This document shows positions 1 to 5,264 of a stretch of 6,258 nt of DNA, one piece after another. This DNA comes from UCB3 sp964415605 (GTDB lineage Bacteria > Chloroflexota > Anaerolineae > Epilineales > Epilineaceae). The stretch's first letter is position 1, and the number at the start of each line of letters is the position of its first letter. The notes under the pieces are model-generated. The model had not been told where the DNA came from. It searched no databases and was given only the letters and a program-made list of their open reading frames with translations. A program made the position numbers and the translations under genes. The DNA lies in contig CAYQBA010000233.1 of NCBI GenBank assembly GCA_964415605.1, forward strand, positions 1-6,258, read 5' to 3'.

Positions 1-4
1 GCGA

Positions 5-33
5 TTGACGGCCCCTGACCACTGCGCTAGGAT
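5..33 (+). promoter_or_regulatory. Sigma70-type promoter for the membrane protein gene
   Basis: TTGACG at 5-10 and TAGGAT at 28-33 are separated by exactly 17 nt, close to the TTGACA/TATAAT consensus and striking in such GC-rich DNA. Transcription would start near position 40, giving a leader of about 50 nt before the ATG at 93. The -10 box is part of a GCTAnnAT word that recurs at the other candidate promoters in this window. The assignment is from sequence alone. Confidence 0.65.
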
Positions 34-92
34 AGCCGCCGAAGCGCACCCGGCGACCCGGCGCTCCCACCACCCCACCTGGCGAGGCTCCC

Positions 93-1757
93 ATGACCCT
101 TGATCCGCCGTCGGCGGCCCGACCCTCCCGCGGGCCGCTGGGCTTCGCGCGCGCTGGCCTGGGCGTGTTGTTCGGGCACGGGCTGACCCTCGCGCTCGTC
201 GTGATCATCGGCGCGCTGGGCGCCCTGCTCGGCGTCACGGCCGTGGTGGTGCCGGCCGTCGCGGCCGGCGCGATCTTCCCCGCCGCCGATCTCGCCAACC
301 CGGATGTCCGTTGGCTCGCGGCGGGGCTGACCGCCGTGCTGGCCGTGCTGGCCGTCCCGTTCTTCGTCGTCTGGCTGGCGGGCGGCGCCGGCGCCGTCAT
401 CGCGGCCATCGGCGCGGCGATCACGGACCAGCCGAAGGGCGCCGCCGCCGCGTACGGCGCCGGGCTGCAGCGGGCGTTGCCGCTGCTCGGCGCCGCCGTC
501 GTCACCCAGGTGATCCGCCTCGTGGCTTGGCTGCCCGGGTACTTCGTGCTGCTGGCCGCGGGGTTCTTCGTCGCGCTCGGTGCGCGGGACGCCAACCCGC
601 GCCTGCAGCTCCTCGCCGTGCCGTTCGCGATCGCCTTCCCAATCATCCTGGCGGCCCTCGTCCACGTCCATCTGCGGCTGTCGTTCACCCCGTTCGCCGT
701 CGTCCACGAGGACCTCGGCCCGATCGGTGCCGTCGAACGCAGCTGGGCGTTGACGCGCGGGCGCACGCTGCGGCTGGCCGGCACCGGCGCCGTGGTCGTG
801 CTGGCGCTGGCGGCGCTGTTCGCCGGCGCGGTCGCCGCCGCGCGCGGGCTCGGCCTGACGCCCGACGTGGCCAACGGCATGATCGCCGACGCCGGCATCC
901 GGCTGGCCGCGGCGCTCGGCCAGGCGCCCGAGGCCGGCTATACCGCGGCCGTCGGTCTGGCGATGGGCATCAACGCGGCCGTCCTGGCGGGCCTGCTCGG
1001 CGTCGGCCTGTGGGTCGTCAGCGTCTGGTCCGCGTTGTACTGGGACGCGCGGTCGCGCGATGCCCGCGGCGACACGGGCGACGGCGCCGGCGCGGCCGAT
1101 CGGGGCACGACGGCGGGCGTGCCGGCCCCCGTCTTGGCGGCCGCCCCCGCCGTGCCGGCGACAACCGGCCCGGCCGCCCTCGATGCTCCGGATGCGGCGC
1201 TGAACGGCGACGCCATCGAAGCGCCGCCGGCGTCGGCCGCGCACCCCCCCGACGCCGACGAGCTGGCCCGGATGCGCGAGATCGACCTGGCGTGGTCGTA
1301 CGTCCAGCCGCCGGAGTCCCCCGAGCCACCGGTCGAGGCGCCGCCGTGGTCGGCGCTGCCCATCGCCGCGCAGTCAGCGGAAGACGCGTTCGCGCCAGAT
1401 TGGGACGCCCCGGCGGGTGAAACGGCGTGGACGCCGATCGACGACGACTTGCCACCCCCCGGAGCCGCGAGCTGGACGATGGACGAGCCCGGCTGGGCAC
1501 CGCTCGAACCGGTGGATGTAGATGCGGCCGTCGGCAGCGAGGCGGACGGCCTGGACGGAGACGGGGACGCCGGCGCGCGCGCGGACTCGCCGGAAGTCGG
1601 CGCGGACATCGACGATGCCGGGTGGGGCGACGATGCGGTCTGGGAGCATGCGGCGGAGGACGTCGACGTCCGCGCGGCCGTCGACGCCGAACCGCCGGCC
1701 GAGTCCGACCGGCTCGAAGACGACGGCGCGCCGAGCACGGGCGCGCTGGCGTCGTAG
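93..1757 (+). CDS. Six-helix membrane protein (GPDPase_memb-like) with long acidic Trp-dotted tail
   Basis: A 554-residue integral membrane protein of unknown function. Residues about 31-312 hold six hydrophobic segments (near 31-62, 74-110, 128-160, 173-192, 229-252 and 284-312). After the fourth comes FAVVHEDLGPIGAVERSWAL (201-220) followed by TRG, and after the last YWDARSRDARG (316-326). Both signatures resemble the 'glycerophosphoryl diester phosphodiesterase membrane domain' family and related uncharacterised bacterial membrane proteins. That family name reflects domain fusions; no phosphodiesterase catalytic domain is present here. Residues about 330-554 are low-complexity, rich in Ala, Pro, Asp and Glu, and probably disordered and cytoplasmic. 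Eight Trp are scattered through the tail at 401, 419, 437, 446, 461, 468, 511 and 517. The ATG at 93 is chosen because GAGG at 84-87 lies 5 nt upstream and a good promoter precedes it. The gene appears monocistronic, with a hairpin just after the stop. The membrane assignment is firm; the family is a moderate call. Confidence 0.85.
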   Translation: MTLDPPSAARPSRGPLGFARAGLGVLFGHGLTLALVVIIGALGALLGVTAVVVPAVAAGAIFPAADLANPDVRWLAAGLTAVLAVLAVPFFVVWLAGGAGAVIAAIGAAITDQPKGAAAAYGAGLQRALPLLGAAVVTQVIRLVAWLPGYFVLLAAGFFVALGARDANPRLQLLAVPFAIAFPIILAALVHVHLRLSFTPFAVVHEDLGPIGAVERSWALTRGRTLRLAGTGAVVVLALAALFAGAVAAARGLGLTPDVANGMIADAGIRLAAALGQAPEAGYTAAVGLAMGINAAVLAGLLGVGLWVVSVWSALYWDARSRDARGDTGDGAGAADRGTTAGVPAPVLAAAPAVPATTGPAALDAPDAALNGDAIEAPPASAAHPPDADELARMREIDLAWSYVQPPESPEPPVEAPPWSALPIAAQSAEDAFAPDWDAPAGETAWTPIDDDLPPPGAASWTMDEPGWAPLEPVDVDAAVGSEADGLDGDGDAGARADSPEVGADIDDAGWGDDAVWEHAAEDVDVRAAVDAEPPAESDRLEDDGAPSTGALAS

Positions 1758-1772
1758 GCGCCGCCGCCCGCC

Positions 1773-1794
1773 CGCCGCGTGTCGAAACGCGGCG
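1773..1794 (+). terminator. GC-rich hairpin after the membrane protein gene
   Basis: CGCCGCGT (1773-1780) and ACGCGGCG (1787-1794) form a perfect 8-bp stem with a 6-nt loop, starting 15 nt after the TAG stop at 1755-1757. No T-tract follows, so it is not a canonical intrinsic terminator. U-less hairpins at gene ends are common in GC-rich bacteria and could terminate transcription or protect the 3' end. Confidence 0.5.
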
Positions 1795-1814
1795 AGCGGA
1801 GCGGAGAGCGCGGT

Positions 1815-1847
1815 GGCCGGAACCCCGGGGACCGTGGGCTTCCGGCC
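1815..1847 (-). terminator. GC-rich hairpin after the M42 peptidase gene
   Basis: GGCCGGAA (1815-1822) pairs perfectly with TTCCGGCC (1840-1847). The stem can extend by CCC/GGG (1823-1825 with 1836-1838) across a single bulged base, giving about 11 bp. Read on the minus strand it begins 12 nt after the peptidase stop, so it fits as that gene's 3' hairpin. It also lies between convergent genes, so it may act in both directions. No T-tract is present on either strand. Confidence 0.5.
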
Positions 1848-1859
1848 CGCCGGGCTGCG

Positions 1860-2924
1860 CTACGCCACCGTCTCGAGGTACGCGGCCAGGATGTCGCGCG
1901 CCGCGGCGAGGTCGGTCTTGTGCACCATCTCGGTGACGGTGTGGATGTAGCGCGTGCCGACGACGATGCCGACCGCCCGCGCGCCGGCAGCCGCCTGCTG
2001 GGCCGCCGCGCCATCCTGGCCGCCGGCGGCCAGGATCGTGCGCTGGTACGGAATGCCGCGGGTCCTGGCGAGCGCCTCGATCTCGCGAACCAGCCCGACG
2101 TCGGCGATGAACGACGAGTCCTTGAGGTGCAGGCCAAAGCCCTTGCCGTGCACCGTCACGCGCTCGGCATCCGGGACGCCCGGGGTGTCGCATGCCAGGG
2201 TGACGTCGAGCCCCAGGCCGATGTCGGGCTTGACCGCGTAGGCCGACGTGCGCGCCCCGCGCAAGCCCACCTCTTCCTGGACGGTGAACGAAACGTGGAT
2301 CTCGCACGTGTGGCCGTTGCCGGACGCGGCCAGCTGCCGCACCGACTCGATGCCCAGCCAGCACGCGACCCGGTTGTCCATCGCCTTGCTGACGAGCTTG
2401 TCGCCGATCTCGATGAGCGGCTCGTCCATGACGACGAAGTCGCCGATCTGGACCTTCGCCTTGACGTCGTCGGCCGGCAGGCCGAGGTCGATGAAGAACT
2501 CCTTGACCTCGGGCACCTTCTTGCGGTCCTCGGGCGAGCTGATGTGGACCGGGCGGCCGCCGGGGTTCATCACGCCCTTGAGGTCACCGTTTTCAGTGCA
2601 CACCAGCACGCGGCGGGAGAACAGGTTGCGGGCATCGAACCCGCCGACGGGGTTGACCCACAGCCAACCCTTGTCGTCGATATGCGAGACGAGGAAGCCG
2701 ATCTCGTCCATGTGGCACAGCAGCATCACCTTGGTCGGCGGGCTGGCCGGCGCCCGGCCGGCGGGGGGGCGCGGATCGCGCCGGCAGATCAGCGACCCCA
2801 TCGGGTCGACGGCGATGGCGTCGAAGAGGTCGGTCACCTCGGCGTGGATGAGGTCGCGCACGCGTTCCTCGCGGCTCGGGACGCCCGGTGTCTCGCACAG
2901 GCGCCGAAGTAGGTCGATGTTCAT
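1860..2924 (-). CDS. M42 family metallo-aminopeptidase
   Basis: A 354-residue cytoplasmic zinc or cobalt aminopeptidase of the M42 family (relatives: glutamyl aminopeptidase PepA, FrvX, YsdC, TET). Members form large oligomers and trim short peptides from the N-terminus. Expected metal ligands and catalytic residues are all visible: H71 in CHMDEIGFLV with catalytic D73, bridging D183 in AMDNRVACW, the E217-E218 pair in VQEEVGLRGA, D240 in GLGLDVTLAC, and H328 in GTRYIHT. Length is normal for the family. A Pro/Arg-rich stretch at about residues 48-64 looks like a loop insertion before the H71 strand and is encoded across a run of seven C. The ATG is supported by GGAG (plus-strand 2934-2937) 9 nt upstream. 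The gene lies 97 nt downstream of the Smr gene on the same strand and may be co-transcribed with it, since I see no convincing minus-strand promoter in the gap. Substrate specificity cannot be read from the sequence. Confidence 0.96.
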   Translation of the reverse strand: MNIDLLRRLCETPGVPSREERVRDLIHAEVTDLFDAIAVDPMGSLICRRDPRPPAGRAPASPPTKVMLLCHMDEIGFLVSHIDDKGWLWVNPVGGFDARNLFSRRVLVCTENGDLKGVMNPGGRPVHISSPEDRKKVPEVKEFFIDLGLPADDVKAKVQIGDFVVMDEPLIEIGDKLVSKAMDNRVACWLGIESVRQLAASGNGHTCEIHVSFTVQEEVGLRGARTSAYAVKPDIGLGLDVTLACDTPGVPDAERVTVHGKGFGLHLKDSSFIADVGLVREIEALARTRGIPYQRTILAAGGQDGAAAQQAAAGARAVGIVVGTRYIHTVTEMVHKTDLAAARDILAAYLETVA

Positions 2925-2970
2925 GTGGGGCAGCTCCGGTTCGGGTGGGGTGGGGTGGCCGGCGGCCAGC

Positions 2971-2998
2971 TTGGCGAATCGAACATCCGTGCTACAAT
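2971..2998 (+). promoter_or_regulatory. Orphan promoter-like element antisense to the Smr gene
   Basis: TTGGCG at 2971-2976 and an extended -10, TGCTACAAT, at 2990-2998 (TACAAT at 2993-2998) are 16 nt apart. It sits between two minus-strand genes but points to the right, so a transcript starting near 3005 would run antisense through the whole Smr gene. No convincing plus-strand gene lies downstream before 3604. Its -10 region matches that of the vWA promoter almost base for base (GTGCTA, then a mixed pair, then ATG). It is only a candidate: this could be chance or a relic. Confidence 0.4.
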
Positions 2999-3021
2999 GT
3001 CGTGCCGAGCCGGAACGGCGG

Positions 3022-3507
3022 TCAAGCTCGCGTGCTCACGGACGCCCCCGGGACCGCGGCGTAGACGCGGTGGGCGCCCTTCAGGCGGACAGCCAGCCGG
3101 CCGCGGCGCCGCTCGGCCTTGAGCGCTTCGAGGATGCGCGGCTCGCCGTGTTCCCGGAAGCACTGGACGATCTTGTCGCCGGTCTTGGGCGGCTCGCAGT
3201 ACGCGACGATGGCGTCGCCGAGCCGTTCGATCGGGTCCGGAAGGGGCTGGCGCGGGTAGACGATCGTCAATCCCGGGTTGGGATCGACGCACGCCTCGCC
3301 CGGACGAAAGTCGAGCCGATCGGCATGCTCGGCCAGGAGCTCGCGGAGGCGCACGCGGATCTTGCTCGTGCCCCCCGACGCGCCGTGGCCGTGCACGACC
3401 CGGATCTCGGCCGCGCCGCCGGCGGCAACGGCGGCGTTGTAGGCGTGCGTGAAGCGCGCCAGGGCCTCGGCGACGGAGTGGCCGTGAAGGTCGATCTCGA
3501 CGGACAT
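3022..3507 (-). CDS. Smr-domain protein with winged-helix-like C-terminal extension
   Basis: A 161-residue protein whose first ~84 residues form an Smr domain. It shows IDLHGHSVAEAL at 5-16, which includes the DLHG motif needed for nuclease activity in Smr proteins, the VHGHGASGG loop at 38-46 (the family's HGxG motif), and the closing strand GLTIVYP at 79-85. Smr domains cut RNA or branched DNA; E. coli SmrB, for example, cleaves mRNA at collided ribosomes. Residues about 90-155 are not part of the usual domain. They read as helices around 98-103, 109-119 and 123-134, followed by a beta-like stretch (RLAVRLKGAHRVYAAV), an order suggestive of a small winged helix. The ATG at 3507 gives an N-terminus matching the family start. 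It has no Shine-Dalgarno site, and a TACAAT box ends 7 nt before it, so the mRNA may be leaderless. It is divergent from the vWA gene. Smr identity is firm; the extension's fold is inferred. Confidence 0.93.
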   Translation of the reverse strand: MSVEIDLHGHSVAEALARFTHAYNAAVAAGGAAEIRVVHGHGASGGTSKIRVRLRELLAEHADRLDFRPGEACVDPNPGLTIVYPRQPLPDPIERLGDAIVAYCEPPKTGDKIVQCFREHGEPRILEALKAERRRGRLAVRLKGAHRVYAAVPGASVSTRA

Positions 3508-3514
3508 CGGCGAT

Positions 3515-3520
3515 ATTGTA
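3515..3520 (-). promoter_or_regulatory. -10 box for the Smr gene (possible leaderless transcript)
   Basis: The minus strand reads GGCTACAATAT just before the Smr ATG. With TACAAT at plus coordinates 3520 down to 3515, transcription would start at or next to the A of the ATG (3507). No -35 consensus is visible; the position where it would lie is occupied by the GC palindrome at 3530-3545. Confidence 0.45.
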
Positions 3521-3529
3521 GCCGATCGG

Positions 3530-3545
3530 GCGCCGCGCGCGGCGC
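3530..3545. promoter_or_regulatory. 16-bp perfect palindrome, candidate shared operator
   Basis: GCGCCGCGCGCGGCGC is identical to its own reverse complement. Its centre lies 20 bp from the centre of the leftward -10 box and 25 bp from that of the rightward -10 box, so it covers the place where both -35 elements would be. A smaller palindrome, CCGATCGG (3522-3529), abuts it on the left. This arrangement suits a dimeric regulator controlling both directions, but GC-only palindromes also arise by composition. Confidence 0.35.
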
Positions 3546-3556
3546 GCGGCGGGCTG

Positions 3557-3565
3557 TGCTAACAT
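3557..3565 (+). promoter_or_regulatory. Extended -10 promoter of the vWA-PP2C-kinase operon
   Basis: TGCTAACAT is an extended -10 box (TG, one base, TAACAT). Transcription would start near 3572 and leave a leader of about 32 nt that contains the ribosome binding site GGAGG at 3593-3597. No -35 consensus sits 16-18 nt upstream, which fits an extended -10 or activator-dependent promoter. The TTGACA at 3576-3581 lies downstream and has no matching -10. Confidence 0.5.
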
Positions 3566-3603
3566 GCTCGCCGGCTTGACAACGACACGCATGGAGGACA
3601 GCG

Positions 3604-4326
3604 GTGGAAGACCCCCAAGAGTACGGTGCGCTGGACGCGGTCGAGTTCGCCGACAACCCCGAGCCCCGCTGCGCGGTGGTGCTGCTCCTCGACACGTCGG
3701 GCTCGATGCAGGGCCGCCGCATCGCCGAGCTCAACCAGGGCCTGCGGGTGCTCGACGCCGCGCTCAAGGCCGACCCGCTGGCGGCGCTGCGCGTCGAGCT
3801 GGCGGTGATCGCGTTCGGCGGCCACGCCCGGGCGCTCGACGTCCGCGCACCGGGCGGAGCCGAGATCGCCGCGGACGCCCAGGCGGCCTTCGTCACGCTC
3901 GACGCCTTCCATCCCCCGGAGCTGCACGCGAGCGGCGAGACGCCGCTCGGCGAAGCGGTGCGCCAGGGGCTGGCGCTCGTCCGCGACCGCAAGGCGCTCT
4001 ACCGCGCCAACGGCATCGACTACTTCCGGCCGTGGATGTTCCTCATCACCGACGGGCACCCGACGGACCGCGACTGGGAATCGGCCGCCGCCGAGGTGCA
4101 GGCCGAGGAAGCCCGCCGCGGGGTGTCGTTCTACGCGGTCGGGGTCGAGGGAGCGGACCTGCAGAAGCTGGCGCGGTTCAGCGCCGAGCGCGCGCCGCTC
4201 AAGCTCAAGGGCCTGGCATTCGGCGACCTCTTCCAGTGGCTGTCGCAAAGCCTCGCCGCGGTGTCGCAGTCGCGCCCGGGCGACCAGACGCCCCTGCCGC
4301 CGGTCGGTTGGGGCACCGCCGGCTGA
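3604..4326 (+). CDS. vWA domain protein, TerY/YegL family
   Basis: A 240-residue single-domain von Willebrand A protein. The MIDAS metal site is complete: DTSGS at 30-34 (D30, S32, S34), T113 in SGETPLGEAV, and D150 in FLITDGHPTD. The GETPLGEA and LITDGxPTDxW signatures and the ending LFQWLSQSLAAVS then LPPVGW (about 209-236) are typical of TerY/YegL-type proteins. No signal peptide or membrane segment is seen, so it is cytosolic. In this family the vWA protein is thought to be the metal-dependent scaffold or sensor for the partner kinase and phosphatase; the exact role is unproven. The GTG start is chosen because GGAGG at 3593-3597 lies 6 nt upstream and because the protein begins shortly before the first vWA strand. 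It is the first gene of a tight three-gene operon, 8 nt ahead of the phosphatase. Confidence 0.95.
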   Translation: MEDPQEYGALDAVEFADNPEPRCAVVLLLDTSGSMQGRRIAELNQGLRVLDAALKADPLAALRVELAVIAFGGHARALDVRAPGGAEIAADAQAAFVTLDAFHPPELHASGETPLGEAVRQGLALVRDRKALYRANGIDYFRPWMFLITDGHPTDRDWESAAAEVQAEEARRGVSFYAVGVEGADLQKLARFSAERAPLKLKGLAFGDLFQWLSQSLAAVSQSRPGDQTPLPPVGWGTAG

Positions 4327-4334
4327 CCGGGGCG

Positions 4335-5264
4335 GTGGACCCCACGAACGCGCCGGCCGGCGTCGGACCGGGCGCGGCCTGGCGGGTGATCGCCGCCTCG
4401 GTGGTCGGTTCCGGGCATGTTCGGGCGGGCGTGCCGTGCCAGGATGCGCACGCCTATCGGATCTTGCCGGACGGCACGCTCGTGATCGCGGTGGCCGACG
4501 GCGCCGGCTCGGCCGCGCGGGCCGCGGAGGGCGCCGCCGCGGCGGTGCGGCACGCGGTGGCGGCGATGGCCGAGGCCTTGGGCGCCCCGGCGGTCACGCG
4601 CATCGCCGCTCGGGTGGGCGGGCCGGCGCCGGGCGACGACTCCTGGAGTCCTGCCGGGGGCGGGGGCGGAGACGGCGGGGGCGGGGGCGGAGACGGCGGG
4701 GCCGGCGGCGACGGTGACCAACCATATCGATCGGCGGTGGGCGTCGGGTTTCGGGCCGCGCGCGCGGCGCTCGAGGACCTCGCGATCACGGCCTGGGAGC
4801 CGCTGCGCGCCTACGCCTGCACGTTGACGTGCGCCGTCGTCGGCTCCGGGCGGCTCGCCGTCGGCCAGATCGGCGACGGCGTCGCGATCGCCCGGCGCCT
4901 GGACGGCGACCTCTTCGCCGCCAGCCGGCCGCAGAAGGGGGAGTACGCCAACGAGGCGCACTTCCTGACACGGCCCGACGCGCTGGAGATCGTCGCGTAC
5001 GGCGTGGCGCCGGGGCCGGTGGATGCCGTCGGTCTGACCACCGACGGGCTGCTCCGACTGGCCCTCCGCTGGCCGGAGCTCGTGCCGCACGCGCCGTTTT
5101 GGGCACCGCTCCTGGCGTTCGCCGCCCGGGTGGACGACGCGGCGGGCGCGAGCGACCAGCTCGCGGCCTTCCTCGGCTCGCCGCGGGTGGCCGCGCGCAC
5201 CGACGACGACAAGACGCTGGTCCTGGCCGTCCGCCGGACCGCGGCGGCGGGCGGCTCGCCGTGA
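4335..5264 (+). CDS. PP2C-type protein phosphatase (YegK/TerY-P type)
   Basis: A 309-residue metal-dependent Ser/Thr phosphatase that would dephosphorylate the partner kinase or its targets. Family motifs appear in order: W16 and the ASVVGSGHVRAGVPCQDA stretch (21-38), VADGAGSA at 53-60 with metal ligand D55, GQIGDG at 177-182 (D181), TTDGL at 235-239 (D237), and DDDKTLVLAV at 290-299. The short form without other domains matches the PP2C_2-type phosphatases found beside vWA and kinase genes. The open frame runs upstream to 3564, but that part is an out-of-frame shadow of the vWA gene. GTG at 4335 is the best start because it keeps the conserved W16 region; GTG at 4386 would lose it. The ribosome site is poor, so translation is probably coupled to the vWA gene 8 nt upstream. 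A Gly/Asp-only insertion (about 108-128), absent from typical members, comes from a tandem repeat. The stop overlaps the kinase start. Confidence 0.93.
   Translation: MDPTNAPAGVGPGAAWRVIAASVVGSGHVRAGVPCQDAHAYRILPDGTLVIAVADGAGSAARAAEGAAAAVRHAVAAMAEALGAPAVTRIAARVGGPAPGDDSWSPAGGGGGDGGGGGGDGGAGGDGDQPYRSAVGVGFRAARAALEDLAITAWEPLRAYACTLTCAVVGSGRLAVGQIGDGVAIARRLDGDLFAASRPQKGEYANEAHFLTRPDALEIVAYGVAPGPVDAVGLTTDGLLRLALRWPELVPHAPFWAPLLAFAARVDDAAGASDQLAAFLGSPRVAARTDDDKTLVLAVRRTAAAGGSP
4656..4697 (+). repeat. Perfect 21-bp tandem duplication, G-quadruplex-prone
   Basis: Two identical 21-nt units lie head to tail at 4656-4676 and 4677-4697, each built as five G, C, five G, C, then GGAGACGGC. A degenerate G-rich continuation follows to about 4716. 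The unit length keeps the reading frame and encodes GGGGGDG-type heptapeptides in the phosphatase. Four runs of five G with loops of 1, 10 and 1 nt fit the G-quadruplex pattern on the coding strand, so also in the mRNA. The near-palindrome GACTCCTGGAGTC sits just upstream at 4638-4650. Confidence 0.9.

Noticed and set aside
27..1244. Long minus-strand open frame opposite the membrane protein gene
   Set aside because: Its product is an Arg/Gly/Asp-rich low-complexity string, typical of the antisense of GC-rich coding DNA. The plus strand shows clear membrane helices and family motifs.
938..2364. Minus-strand open frames spanning the membrane protein tail and the end of the peptidase gene
   Set aside because: They cross the convergent gap and both hairpins, encode Arg/Ser/Pro-rich sequence without motifs, and overlap two well-supported genes in other frames.
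3009..3019. Small inverted repeat GCCG-GAA-CGGC after the Smr stop as a terminator
   Set aside because: The stem is only 4 bp with no T-tract, so it is too weak to call; read-through into the peptidase gene is plausible.
1779..3579. Plus-strand open frames across the peptidase and Smr genes
   Set aside because: They are antisense to genes with complete M42 and Smr motifs, and their products show no recognisable domain.
3576..3581. TTGACA as a -35 box for the vWA gene
   Set aside because: A -10 at the proper distance would fall at about 3599-3604, where the sequence is GC-rich, and it would start transcription inside the gene. The extended -10 at 3557-3565 is the better candidate.
3564..4334. 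Upstream extension of the phosphatase open frame (an ATG at 3564)
   Set aside because: This part is the +2 frame of the vWA gene and is Arg/Gly-rich. The vWA frame has all MIDAS residues, and PP2C homology begins just after 4335.
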